Positions 43,606-52,541 of a stretch of 64,000 bases of DNA are shown in pieces. A program made the translations under genes and the position numbers. Position 1 is the first letter of the stretch, and every line of letters starts with the position of its first letter. Origin of the DNA: Pricia mediterranea (GTDB lineage Bacteria; Bacteroidota; Bacteroidia; Flavobacteriales; Flavobacteriaceae); the NCBI RefSeq assembly GCF_032248455.1, contig NZ_JAVTTP010000001.1, positions 2,478,501-2,542,500 of the forward strand. Reading direction: 5' to 3'. A model generated the notes under the pieces. The model worked only from the letters and a program-made list of their open reading frames with translations, was not told where the DNA came from and searched no databases.

Positions 43606-46017
43606 ATGAAATGGAACTTTCTCGTATTTTCCTTGGTTTTTATCCAGGTATTATCCGCACAGCAGATTACGGTCATGGATGAGGAAGATCAACAGCCCAT
43701 TGCCAATGTGGCCGTTTACAATACGGCACGCTCTAAAACCGTGCTGACCAACAGCAACGGAAGATGTGACCTTTCATCTTTTGATGGCAAGGAACGCATA
43801 ACTTTCAAACGCTTAGGCTATACCCCTTGGCGTACTACAAAAAACCGGATTCTTAGACATTCAAATGTGGTATACCTCACGATGAAGGCCGAGGAACTCG
43901 AGGGGGTGATACTTTCGGTCTCGAAATGGGAACAACAGAAAAAAGACATCCCCAACAAGATAGTGGCCCTCGATGCGCGTGATATTTCCTTTACGCATCC
44001 GCAAACCTCGGCAGATCTATTGCAAAATAGCGGAAAGGTATTCGTTCAAAAAAGCCAATTGGGTGGTGGAAGTCCCACGATTCGGGGCTTCGCAACCAAC
44101 CGTTTGTTGCTTTCGGTGGATGGAGTGCGTATGAACAACGCCATCTTCAGGGGCGGCAACCTACAGAATGTGATTTCGATCGACCCCTTTACGGTCAAAA
44201 AGACCGAAGTGATCTTCGGACCAGGTTCGGTGATTTACGGGAGCGATGCCATCGGGGGCGTGATGAATTTTTATACCAATGACGCCGTTCTTGCCCATGG
44301 GAACGATTTGGCCGTTTCTGGGAATGCCGCTTATCGGTTTGCCTCCGTTAATACCGAGAATACCTTGCACTTCGATCTCAATCTTGGCAAGAAAAAATGG
44401 GCTTCTTTGACCAGTGCCTCCTATACCGATTTTGGCAACCTTTGGATGGGCGGACACGGTCCGGATTCCTATCTACGAAAAAACTATGTGACCCGGAGCA
44501 ACGGGGAAGATGTTTTGGTCTCCAACAAGAACCCTAGGGAACAACGTCCGACGGGATATCGTCAGTTTAACCTGATGCAGAAAGTGCAGTATCGGCCGAA
44601 CGCGAGGTGGAACTATAAATTGGGAATTCATTATTCCGAAACTTCCGACTACGCCCGATACGACCGTTTGATCCGACCCAACAAGGAGGGCAGCGGGTTG
44701 CGGTCTGCGGAATGGTACTACGGCCCCCAAAAATGGTTTATGGGGAACCTGCAGCTCGAAAAAAAAGGGAAGAATGTCTTTTATGACGCCTTCAAAGTGA
44801 CCACGGCCTATCAACATTTTGAGGAAAGCCGTAATGACCGGGGGTTTCAAGATCGAATTCGTTTTACGACAGAGGAAGTGGTCGATGCCTTCTCCCTCAA
44901 TCTCGATTTCGAGAATAAAAAAATAGGGGACTTAAGGCTGTACTACGGTGCGGAGTATATTTTCAATAAAATCCGATCCGACGGTAGCCAACGGAATATT
45001 GAAACCGATCAGTTGGCCGATGCCCCCTCGAGATATCCCGACGGTTCGAGCTGGCAGAGCGCTGCTGGCTATATCAATGGGGAATACAAGGCCAGGCCCA
45101 ATTTCACGTTACTTACCGGGTTACGCTATAACCATGTATGGATCGATGCCGTTTTTGACACGTCATTCTATCCTTTTCCGTTTGACAATGCGAACTTGGA
45201 CAACGGAGCACTAACGGGTAGCGTTGGGTTGAGCTGGTTTCCTAAGGAAAACCTTCAGCTTACCTTGAACGGATCGACCGGATTTCGGGCGCCGAACATC
45301 GACGACACCGGCAAGATATTCGATTCCGAGCCCGGCGGGGTTGTCGTGCCCAATCCTGATCTAGAACCCGAATATGCCTACAACCTCGAATTAGGAGTTT
45401 ATAAGAATTTCAACGATAAACTGACCTTAAGGGGGGCCACCTATTATACCTATTTGGTAGATGCTCTAGTAAGAAGGGATTATCGCTTCGATGGGGCTTC
45501 CCAGATTGAATACAATGGGGAGCTTAGCGATGTTCAGGCGATACAGAATGCTGCCATGGCCTTCGTTTACGGATTCGAGTTCGGGCTGGAAGCTTTTCTC
45601 TTCGAACAGTGGTCCCTCGTTTCCAACCTTACATTGACCGAAGGGATGGAAGAAGAGGAAGACGGCATCGAATCTCCCGCCAGGCATGTGCCTCCGACTT
45701 TCGGGGATTTTCATGTTATTTGGACTGAACAAGGGTGGAAGTTTGATCTGTTCTTGAATTACAACGGGGAGATATCCTATGATGACCTTGCGGCATCCGA
45801 ACGTAAAAAGACCTACATCTACGCCACCGATAAGAGGGGCAGGCCGTACTCCCCTTCGTGGTACACCTTGAATTTTCGTTCCCAGTTCGCGATTTCCAAT
45901 GCCGTAAAAGCTTCCGTCAGTCTTGAAAACATCACAGATCAGCGCTACCGCTCGTATTCCTCTGGTATTACCGCGCCGGGCAGAAACCTGGTGTTGGGTT
46001 TGGGATGGCGGTTTTAG
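43606..46017 (+). CDS. TonB-dependent outer membrane receptor
   Basis: 803 aa. A signal peptide (MKWNFLVFSLVFIQVLSAQQ) is followed by a carboxypeptidase-regulatory-like domain (about 20-100). The plug comes next, with SADLLQNSGKVFVQKSQLGG and RGFATNRLLLSVDGVRMNN. A beta-barrel follows, ending in an aromatic residue (GLGWRF). SSGITAPGRN near the end recalls the haem/haemoglobin receptor group, but substrate is not certain. It starts 1 bp after the recO stop and ends before a terminator. Confidence 0.92.
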   Translation: MKWNFLVFSLVFIQVLSAQQITVMDEEDQQPIANVAVYNTARSKTVLTNSNGRCDLSSFDGKERITFKRLGYTPWRTTKNRILRHSNVVYLTMKAEELEGVILSVSKWEQQKKDIPNKIVALDARDISFTHPQTSADLLQNSGKVFVQKSQLGGGSPTIRGFATNRLLLSVDGVRMNNAIFRGGNLQNVISIDPFTVKKTEVIFGPGSVIYGSDAIGGVMNFYTNDAVLAHGNDLAVSGNAAYRFASVNTENTLHFDLNLGKKKWASLTSASYTDFGNLWMGGHGPDSYLRKNYVTRSNGEDVLVSNKNPREQRPTGYRQFNLMQKVQYRPNARWNYKLGIHYSETSDYARYDRLIRPNKEGSGLRSAEWYYGPQKWFMGNLQLEKKGKNVFYDAFKVTTAYQHFEESRNDRGFQDRIRFTTEEVVDAFSLNLDFENKKIGDLRLYYGAEYIFNKIRSDGSQRNIETDQLADAPSRYPDGSSWQSAAGYINGEYKARPNFTLLTGLRYNHVWIDAVFDTSFYPFPFDNANLDNGALTGSVGLSWFPKENLQLTLNGSTGFRAPNIDDTGKIFDSEPGGVVVPNPDLEPEYAYNLELGVYKNFNDKLTLRGATYYTYLVDALVRRDYRFDGASQIEYNGELSDVQAIQNAAMAFVYGFEFGLEAFLFEQWSLVSNLTLTEGMEEEEDGIESPARHVPPTFGDFHVIWTEQGWKFDLFLNYNGEISYDDLAASERKKTYIYATDKRGRPYSPSWYTLNFRSQFAISNAVKASVSLENITDQRYRSYSSGITAPGRNLVLGLGWRF

Positions 46018-46107
46018 TCCCAACTCATTCATATTCGAAGTATCTCGATGACGTCTGAGCTTCATGGTTTACGTCAAATAAGGTCCGGGACGCATCCCTC
46101 CCTTCAC

Positions 46108-46139
46108 AAAAAAGCCCCGATTTTTCCATCGGGGCTTTT
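46108..46139 (+). terminator. Terminator after the TonB receptor gene
   Basis: AAAGCCCCGAT (46111-46121), short loop, ATCGGGGCTTTT: an 11-bp stem ending in T residues, about 95 bp beyond the stop codon. A-rich on the other side, so it may also work for minus-strand transcripts. Confidence 0.8.
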
Positions 46140-46238
46140 CCTGAAACCACTAGATTGTTTAAGAACTATTGAATACTTTTCCGCCTCATCTACAGTCCTA
46201 CGTCAAATATAGGTTTCGAAATGAATCGGCATAATGCT

Positions 46239-46487
46239 TTAGTTATCGTCAACGGCATCCTCAATGGCTTCACCGGCGTCGTCGGCAGCATCTTCCACAT
46301 TGTCCGCGGCCTCTTCCGCACCATCTTGAATGTCATCGCCTACCTCCTCCAATCGATCCCCGGCGTCATCAATGGCGTCTTCGGTCTCTTCCATGGCATC
46401 GTTGGTCTTGTTCTCGGCATCCCTGCAGGAGACGAAAGATGCACTCAGGGCAAGCATTAAAAATGAACTTAAAAGTACTTTTTTCAT
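46239..46487 (-). CDS. Small, highly acidic helical lipoprotein
   Basis: 82 aa. The signal peptide ends in a lipobox (SASFVSC, Cys21). The mature part is a run of short Ala/Asp/Glu-rich units such as DDAGDRLEEVGDDIQDGAEEAADNVED, about 11 residues per unit, typical of amphipathic helices. Negative residues outnumber positive ones by a wide margin. The plus strand is also open here, a by-product of the repeated GAT/GAA/GCC codons. Similar small acidic lipoproteins are common in Flavobacteria; function unknown, possibly an envelope spacer or stress protein. Confidence 0.8.
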   Translation of the reverse strand: MKKVLLSSFLMLALSASFVSCRDAENKTNDAMEETEDAIDDAGDRLEEVGDDIQDGAEEAADNVEDAADDAGEAIEDAVDDN

Positions 46488-46612
46488 GATTTTGGTTTTT
46501 TTTGTTGCAAAGATATACGAATGGTTTCAGCATCTGGACGTCGTTTAGTCCCGTTTTACTGATAAGGTGAATACCCATGGTCCCCAATCTTCAAAATCCC
46601 ACGAAAAATCCC

Positions 46613-46620
46613 TAGTTTTG
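46613..46620 (+). promoter_or_regulatory. Putative -7 box of ileS
   Basis: TAGTTTTG followed by CA, a full match to TAnnTTTG, 36 bp before the ileS ATG. No TTG lies at the usual distance upstream. Confidence 0.45.
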
Positions 46621-46655
46621 CAGCCTAAAAATCACGCAATAAAAGACCCTTACCA

Positions 46656-49600
46656 ATGAAATTTGCCGAATATAAAGGATTGGACTTGCCCAAAGTAGCC
46701 GAGGAGGTGCTCGCTTACTGGAAACAACACGGCATTTTCGAAAAAAGCGTCTCCACAAGGGAAGGCCATCCCAATTACGTTTTCTATGAAGGGCCGCCGT
46801 CCGCCAACGGCATGCCGGGTATCCATCATGTAATGGCCCGTACCATCAAGGATATTTTCCCCAGATATAAGACCATGAAAGGCTTTCAAGTCAACCGAAA
46901 GGCCGGATGGGATACGCACGGACTGCCCATTGAACTCGGAGTCGAAAAGGAACTCGGTATTACCAAAGAGGATATCGGCAGTAAAATTTCGGTTGAAGAT
47001 TACAACGCCGCCTGCAAAAAAGCGGTCATGCGCTACACCGATGTGTGGAACCGAATGACCGAACAGGTAGGCTATTGGGTCGATATGGACGACCCCTATA
47101 TCACCTATACCCCCAAGTACATGGAATCGGTCTGGTGGTTGCTGAAGCAGATTTACGACAAGGGATTGATATACAAAGGATATACCATCCAACCTTATTC
47201 CCCCAAGGCCGGAACGGGACTGAGTTCCCACGAGTTGAACCAGCCCGGCACCTATCAGGATGTCACCGATACGACTGCGGTAGCCCAGTTCAAGGCAGTG
47301 GAGTCATCGTTGCCGGACTTCCTGCAGGATGAGGGCGATATTTATCTGCTCGCCTGGACGACCACCCCTTGGACGCTGCCCTCGAATACAGCCTTGACCG
47401 TCGGTCCGAAGATCGATTACGTCTTAGTCGAAACTTACAATCAGTATACCTTTAAGCCTCTGAACGTAGTCTTGGCCAAAAGTTTGGTCTACGAACAGTT
47501 TTCGGGCAAGTTTAAGCGGGTCGATACCAAGCCGGAACTGTTGGAATACGTTTCCGGCGACAAGAAGATTCCCTATTACGTGGTCAAGGAGTTCAAAGGG
47601 ACAGAGCTGGTCGGGATCAAATACGAACAATTACTTCCTTACGCCCTACCCTACCAAAACCCAGAAAACGCTTTTCGGGTGATTGCGGGAGATTTTGTGA
47701 CCACCGAAGACGGTACGGGTATCGTGCATACCGCCCCGACCTTTGGGGCCGATGATGCCCAGGTCGCCAAACAGGCCGATCCCGAAGTACCCCCATTACT
47801 GGTGTTGGACGAAAACGATAATCCTGTTCCCCTGGTTGACCTTCAGGGCAGGTTTAGGCCCGAAATGGGGGAATTGGCCGGAAAATACGTTAAGAACGAG
47901 TACTATGATTTGGGGGAGGCTCCGGAAAAATCGGTCGATGTCGAGCTTGTGATCAAGTTAAAGGAAGAGAATAAGGCCTTTAAGGTCGAGAAATACGTAC
48001 ACAGTTACCCCAACTGCTGGCGTACCGATAAGCCTATTCTGTATTATCCGTTGGATTCGTGGTTTATCAAGGTCACTGAGGTAAAGCACCGCATGGCGGA
48101 ACTGAACGAGACCATTAACTGGAAGCCGAAATCCACCGGCGAGGGCCGCTTCGGCAATTGGTTGGCCAATGCCAACGATTGGAACCTATCTAGGTCCCGC
48201 TACTGGGGCGTTCCGTTACCGATTTGGCGGACGGAAGACGGACAGGAGGAGCTCATTATCGGCTCTGTGGCCGAGCTGAAGTCCGAAATGGCCAAAGCCG
48301 TGGAGGCCGGGGTACTTGAACAGGACATCTTCAGTGATTTTAAGGTGGGCGACCTGTCCGATGAGAACTACGGCACCATCGACCTGCATAAAAATATCGT
48401 TGATGAAATCACCTTGATCTCTCCAACCGGGAAGCCCATGAAACGCGAGGCGGACCTGATCGATGTCTGGTTCGATAGCGGCTCGATGCCCTATGCGCAG
48501 TGGCATTTTCCTTTCGCCAGTGCCGATCAGGGCTCCGAAGGGGAGGAAAGTTCCGGCACATCGGAATCGACCGGAGCCTATGCGGGGGCGGTAGGTGCAT
48601 ATTCCGATAAGGTAGGCGGTACGGTACGCGACCTGCTCGAACAAAAGAATATTCCCTTTCCCGCCGATTTTATCGCCGAGGGCGTCGATCAGACCCGTGG
48701 CTGGTTCTATACCCTACACGCCATCGCCGTGATGGTTTTCGATTCCGTAGCCTATAAAAACGTGGTCTCGAACGGCCTAGTGCTGGACAAGGACGGCAAA
48801 AAGATGTCCAAACGCCTGGGCAACGCCGTCGATCCCTTTGATACGATGAACGCCCACGGTGCCGATGCGACCCGCTGGTACATGATCTCGAACGCCAATC
48901 CATGGGACAACCTCAAGTTCGATATTGACGGAATCGTTGAGGTCAAACGAAAGTTTTTTGGCACGCTTTACAATACCTATTCGTTCTTCGCGCTGTACGC
49001 CAATATTGATGCCTTCGATTATTCGGAGGATGACATTCCGCTAAGCGAAAGACCGGAAATCGATCGGTGGATCTTATCCGAACTGCATTCCCTGATCAAG
49101 GTCGTTGACGGGGCATATGCCGATTACGAGGCCACCAGGGCGGCTCGGGCGATATCCGATTACGTACAGGAAAATTTGAGCAATTGGTACGTTCGCTTGT
49201 GCCGGAGACGTTTTTGGAAAGGGGAATATCAAAGAGATAAGATTTCGGCCTATCAGACGCTGTACACCTGCTTGGAGACCGTAGCGAGGCTTTCCGCTCC
49301 CGTGGCTCCTTTTTTTATGGATCGGCTCTTTAAAGATTTGACGGCCGTCACGAAGAGGGAAGCCTTTGAAAGCGTTCATTTGTCCGATTTCCCTGAATAT
49401 GATGCATCCATTGTCGACGAGGGGCTGGAGAGCAAGATGAAAATGGCGCAGACCATATCTTCGTTGGTGTTGTCCATCCGTCAAAAGGAAAAGATCAAAG
49501 TACGTCAGCCGTTGCAGAAAATTATGATTCCCGCATTGACCGAAAAGCAAAAACAGGAAATAGAAGCTGTTGCCGACCTAATCAAATCAGAGGTCAATGT

Positions 49601-50162
49601 AAAGGAAATCCAGATGTTGGACGATGCTTCGGGAATCTTGGTCAAACAGATTAAGCCGAATTTCAAGCGTTTAGGTCCGAAATACGGCAAGGACATGAAG
49701 AAAATCGCCCAAGCGGTGGGCCAGTTTCAGCAAGAGGATATCCAAAAAATAGAGCGGGAGGGAAAAATATCCTTCCAAATTGAAAATAAAAGCGTTACAT
49801 TAGAGTTACAGGATGTAGAGGTGTCTTCGCAAGATATCGAAGGTTGGTTAGTCGCCAGTCAAGGTCCGCTTACCGTAGCCCTCGATGTTTCAATCGATGA
49901 TGCACTTAAAAAAGAGGGCATTGCCCGGGAGTTGATCAATAGGATTCAGAACCTTCGAAAGGACTCGGGATACGAAGTGACGGACAAGATTGATGTAAAG
50001 ATTATGAAGGATGGGCGTGTTGAAACGGCCGTAGAAAGTAATCTCGATTATATCAAGGCGGAAACCCTGACCGCCGAGCTCGACCTTGTAGCGCAATTGG
50101 AAACAGGTGCCGAAGTAGCTTTCGATGAAGTAAAGACAAAATTATTTATCGTAAAACATTAG
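46656..50162 (+). CDS. ileS: Isoleucyl-tRNA synthetase
   Basis: 1168-aa class I synthetase that charges tRNA-Ile and edits valine. The HIGH-equivalent GMPGIHH is at 52-58 and KMSKR at 716-720. The editing domain contains TTTPWTLPSNTAL and EDGTGIVHTAPTFGADD. The anticodon-binding domain follows, with no obvious C-terminal zinc finger, as in the long (type 2) bacterial forms. Between QWHFPFASA and the conserved FPADFIAEGVDQTRGWFY there is a Ser/Gly/Glu-rich insertion of about 34 residues (near 623-656). It is followed by a DksA-like gene 3 bp downstream. Confidence 0.96.
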   Translation: MKFAEYKGLDLPKVAEEVLAYWKQHGIFEKSVSTREGHPNYVFYEGPPSANGMPGIHHVMARTIKDIFPRYKTMKGFQVNRKAGWDTHGLPIELGVEKELGITKEDIGSKISVEDYNAACKKAVMRYTDVWNRMTEQVGYWVDMDDPYITYTPKYMESVWWLLKQIYDKGLIYKGYTIQPYSPKAGTGLSSHELNQPGTYQDVTDTTAVAQFKAVESSLPDFLQDEGDIYLLAWTTTPWTLPSNTALTVGPKIDYVLVETYNQYTFKPLNVVLAKSLVYEQFSGKFKRVDTKPELLEYVSGDKKIPYYVVKEFKGTELVGIKYEQLLPYALPYQNPENAFRVIAGDFVTTEDGTGIVHTAPTFGADDAQVAKQADPEVPPLLVLDENDNPVPLVDLQGRFRPEMGELAGKYVKNEYYDLGEAPEKSVDVELVIKLKEENKAFKVEKYVHSYPNCWRTDKPILYYPLDSWFIKVTEVKHRMAELNETINWKPKSTGEGRFGNWLANANDWNLSRSRYWGVPLPIWRTEDGQEELIIGSVAELKSEMAKAVEAGVLEQDIFSDFKVGDLSDENYGTIDLHKNIVDEITLISPTGKPMKREADLIDVWFDSGSMPYAQWHFPFASADQGSEGEESSGTSESTGAYAGAVGAYSDKVGGTVRDLLEQKNIPFPADFIAEGVDQTRGWFYTLHAIAVMVFDSVAYKNVVSNGLVLDKDGKKMSKRLGNAVDPFDTMNAHGADATRWYMISNANPWDNLKFDIDGIVEVKRKFFGTLYNTYSFFALYANIDAFDYSEDDIPLSERPEIDRWILSELHSLIKVVDGAYADYEATRAARAISDYVQENLSNWYVRLCRRRFWKGEYQRDKISAYQTLYTCLETVARLSAPVAPFFMDRLFKDLTAVTKREAFESVHLSDFPEYDASIVDEGLESKMKMAQTISSLVLSIRQKEKIKVRQPLQKIMIPALTEKQKQEIEAVADLIKSEVNVKEIQMLDDASGILVKQIKPNFKRLGPKYGKDMKKIAQAVGQFQQEDIQKIEREGKISFQIENKSVTLELQDVEVSSQDIEGWLVASQGPLTVALDVSIDDALKKEGIARELINRIQNLRKDSGYEVTDKIDVKIMKDGRVETAVESNLDYIKAETLTAELDLVAQLETGAEVAFDEVKTKLFIVKH

Positions 50163-50165
50163 GTT

Positions 50166-50549
50166 ATGTCACAAGAATTAAAAGTAAAGTATTCAGATCA
50201 AGATCTGGCCGAATTTAAGGAGCTGATCGAACAAAAGATTGCAAAGGCCAAAAGCCACTTAGAGTTGCTTAAAAGCTCTTATATGAACGATGGCAACAAT
50301 GGTACCGACGATACGTCGCCTACGTTCAAGGCCTTCGAGGAAGGGTCGCAGACCATGAGCAAGGAGGCGAATACGCAGTTGGCCATCCGCCAGGAAAAGT
50401 TTATCCGTGACCTCAAGAATGCCCTTTTGCGTATCGAGAACAAAACCTATGGCGTATGTCGGGTAACAGGCAAGCTCATCGCAAAAGAGCGGCTTAAATT
50501 GGTGCCGCACGCTACCCTCAGCATCGAAGCGAAAAATATGCAGCAGTAA
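50166..50549 (+). CDS. DksA/TraR-like protein with a degenerate zinc finger
   Basis: 127 aa. An N-terminal coiled-coil with an acidic turn (NDGNNGTDDTSPTF, about 41-54) leads into the C-terminal DksA-type end TYGVCRVTGKLIAKERL. In DksA the four zinc cysteines are spaced 2-17-2. Here the aligned positions are Cys98, Thr101, Ser119 and Ala122, so only one cysteine is left and zinc binding is unlikely. It may still bind in the RNA polymerase secondary channel; this is inference. It lies between ileS (3 bp upstream) and lspA, a conserved order in Bacteroidetes. Confidence 0.9.
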   Translation: MSQELKVKYSDQDLAEFKELIEQKIAKAKSHLELLKSSYMNDGNNGTDDTSPTFKAFEEGSQTMSKEANTQLAIRQEKFIRDLKNALLRIENKTYGVCRVTGKLIAKERLKLVPHATLSIEAKNMQQ

Positions 50550-50844
50550 GAAGTACAGGTGCTACCTATCTTTTTTTGGCTCCACCATTACTACTGTGAA
50601 AAAAGGGTGTATTATTTAATCTCACAAAAAGACGAAAGGAAGAAGGAACGAAGATTGCTGAAGACAGGAGAATGCTTTTTATCGATGGCCTGCCTTATTG
50701 CAGGCATAAGAAAGGTTAGTCGTTTTCCTTCCTTGCTCTTTCCGTCTTTTTACAATCAGCGAGCCGTTTAAAGGGCTGGTAAGGCCTTGCGATTGCCCTA
50801 AAATCCCGTGGCAGAACCACTTTTCTAAGCCCCTATACGTGGCA
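50550..50844. other. Intergenic region between DksA-like gene and lspA
   Basis: No gene seen. It contains an imperfect inverted repeat: AAAAAGACGAAAGGAAGAAGG (50624-50644) and its rough complement CCTTCCTTGCTCTTTCCGTC (50731-50750), about 90 bp apart. A small hairpin GCCTGC-CTTATT-GCAGGC lies inside. The lspA promoter follows. Confidence 0.5.
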
Positions 50845-50878
50845 TTGCGAATAATATGCCCCTATTTCCCTATTTTTG
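50845..50878 (+). promoter_or_regulatory. Putative promoter of lspA
   Basis: TTG at 50845-50847, 23 bp, TATTTTTG at 50871-50878, then CA. It ends 22 bp before the lspA ATG at 50901, so lspA has a promoter separate from ileS. Confidence 0.6.
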
Positions 50879-50900
50879 CACCTAATTTCTAACCGAAACT

Positions 50901-51575
50901 ATGAGTTTAAGGAAATCGGTGCTGATCATTGTATTGCTTTTACTGATAGATCAGGTGAGCAAATTCTACATCAAGACTAATTTCGTTCTGGGGGAATCCA
51001 TCGACGTGTTCAGTTGGTTCAAAATACTGTTTATCGAAAATTCCGGGGCCGCCTGGGGGGCTAAGCTCAGCGATTTTTTTCCTATTACGGATCGGATGGG
51101 GAAACTAGTATTGACCGTTTTCAGATTATTTGCTGTTGCAGGTATCGGATACTGGCTCTTTGACACGGTTCGGAAAAAATCTTCGAATACCTTGATTTGG
51201 GCAGTTTCCCTGATTTTTGCAGGTGCCCTGGGAAACATTATAGACTCGGTTTTTTACGGGATGATCTTTAACGACAGCTATCAGCAAGTGGCCACAGCTT
51301 TCTCCGACCAACCTTATGCCGATTTATTTCACGGAAGGGTAGTTGATATGCTGTATTTTCCCTTAATCGATACTACGTGGCCGGAATGGGTGCCTTATTT
51401 TGGGGGTTCTGATTTTCGGTTCTTTGAGCCGGTCTTCAACATTGCCGATATGGCGATCAGTACCGGGGTGGGCATCTTGATCGTTTTCAACAAAAAAGCC
51501 TTTGGGAACGATGAAGCGGAAGCGGAAACCGATAGCGGTAAGAATTACGGCCCCCCCCCGCCTCCGGAGAAATAA
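50901..51575 (+). CDS. lspA: Lipoprotein signal peptidase (signal peptidase II)
   Basis: 224-aa inner-membrane aspartic protease that removes lipoprotein signal peptides. Four membrane segments are visible. The catalytic aspartates are Asp115 (GNIIDS) and Asp183 (FNIADMAIS), and HGRVVDMLYF is also conserved. An insertion of about 40 residues between the two catalytic regions makes it longer than proteobacterial LspA, as usual in Bacteroidetes. The tail KNYGPPPPPEK is encoded over a C-rich stretch that overlaps the end of the convergent cyclo-ligase gene by 31 bp. Confidence 0.94.
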   Translation: MSLRKSVLIIVLLLLIDQVSKFYIKTNFVLGESIDVFSWFKILFIENSGAAWGAKLSDFFPITDRMGKLVLTVFRLFAVAGIGYWLFDTVRKKSSNTLIWAVSLIFAGALGNIIDSVFYGMIFNDSYQQVATAFSDQPYADLFHGRVVDMLYFPLIDTTWPEWVPYFGGSDFRFFEPVFNIADMAISTGVGILIVFNKKAFGNDEAEAETDSGKNYGPPPPPEK

Positions 51576-52126
51576 TAGATTTTTTCGGGGGTAACACAGT
51601 AGTCCAACGGAACATCGTTGATATGGACATCCTCGATGCTGTCTTCTGCCTTAAAGAGGGAAACCCCTATTTTCAGCACATCGTTTCGACATTTTCTAAG
51701 AAAGATATCATAGAACCCCTTTCCGTAACCGACCCGATTACCTTTCTTGTCAAATGCCAATAAGGGGATAAAAACTACGTCGATTTTGTCGGTAGGGATT
51801 TCTATGCCATCGACAGGCTCTGGTATGTTCCACCGATTGATTCGAAGTTTTGTTGCATCGGTGAGTAAATAATGCTGTAAGTTTCCTTTATAAGAGACCT
51901 TAGGAATAATAATTTGTTTGTCTTTACCGTGTAAAATGGATAGTATAGGGGTGGAGTCTACTTCCCTGTTTTCCGCAATGGACATAAATATATGATAGTA
52001 TTCATGATGCCAAATGGGCAAGTCGAGCAAGGCATTGGCGATAGCCAGGCTTGATTTTAGAAGATGATGGTCGGATATAGCTTTTCTACGCTCGACGTAA
52101 GTCGATCTTAGATTTTTTTTCAGCAT
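51545..52126 (-). CDS. 5-formyltetrahydrofolate cyclo-ligase
   Basis: 193 aa. ATP-dependent conversion of 5-formyl-THF to methenyl-THF. The start LKKNLRSTYVERRKAI holds the basic substrate-binding residues. VGYGKGFYDIFLRK is the C-terminal family motif (GxGxGxYD). The last residues, YYFSGGGGGP, come from the G-rich complement of the poly-Pro tail of lspA. The two genes overlap tail to tail by 31 bp. A 28-codon membrane-peptide gene lies 38 bp upstream on the same strand. Confidence 0.92.
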   Translation of the reverse strand: MLKKNLRSTYVERRKAISDHHLLKSSLAIANALLDLPIWHHEYYHIFMSIAENREVDSTPILSILHGKDKQIIIPKVSYKGNLQHYLLTDATKLRINRWNIPEPVDGIEIPTDKIDVVFIPLLAFDKKGNRVGYGKGFYDIFLRKCRNDVLKIGVSLFKAEDSIEDVHINDVPLDYCVTPEKIYYFSGGGGGP

Positions 52127-52164
52127 ATCTATTCTGCCCTATGTTGGGACGAAATGGGTGTTCT

Positions 52165-52251
52165 CTACTCCTTTGCATTGACGTAGTAGTACACCTTAAA
52201 AGAAATCATCAATAGTAAATATAATACTAGGGTTATAATGTATTTATCCAT
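52165..52251 (-). CDS. 28-residue single-span membrane peptide (candidate)
   Basis: ATG at 52251 to TAG at 52165. The product, MDKYIITLVLYLLLMISFK followed by VYYYVNAKE, is one hydrophobic helix with a short polar end. It is too short for routine gene finding. The composition (Leu/Ile/Val core with aromatic and Lys flank) is typical of real small membrane proteins, and it lies in the same direction directly upstream of the cyclo-ligase gene. Conservation is the key test. No function can be proposed. Confidence 0.45.
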   Translation of the reverse strand: MDKYIITLVLYLLLMISFKVYYYVNAKE

Positions 52252-52495
52252 GGGGGTAGTTGATTTTGATACGTTAAAACTAGATAAATAAATTGTTAAT
52301 TTCACCGCCAATGGGAATATTTTATCGATGAAATGCATTTTTTAAGTAAAATTTAACTTTTTTCAGGAAGGGTAGCAGGGTTCGGACACCGAATTTCTGA
52401 AATTTGGGCGCGTATGTATTAACAATCAAAGCCCTACACTCTACCCTTACATAAAATTATGATAAGCTTAGGGATCCTATTAGCGAGTAACCATC
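52252..52495. other. AT-rich intergenic region upstream of uvrC
   Basis: No gene seen. It is markedly AT-rich and carries the leaders of uvrC (plus) and of the small membrane peptide (minus). No complete promoter was found on the minus strand. Confidence 0.5.
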
Positions 52496-52503
52496 TAACT
52501 TTG
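52496..52503 (+). promoter_or_regulatory. Putative -7 box of uvrC
   Basis: TAACTTTG followed by C, a match to TAnnTTTG, 38 bp before the uvrC ATG. The -33 element is not evident. Confidence 0.4.
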
Positions 52504-52541
52504 CGATAGTGTCCACAGCTAAATAAAGGTTTTTAATCCGA

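Noticed and set aside
46221-46460. Plus-strand hydrophobic 79-codon frame
   Set aside because: Antisense shadow of the acidic lipoprotein at 46239-46487, which has a lipobox and a regular helical repeat.
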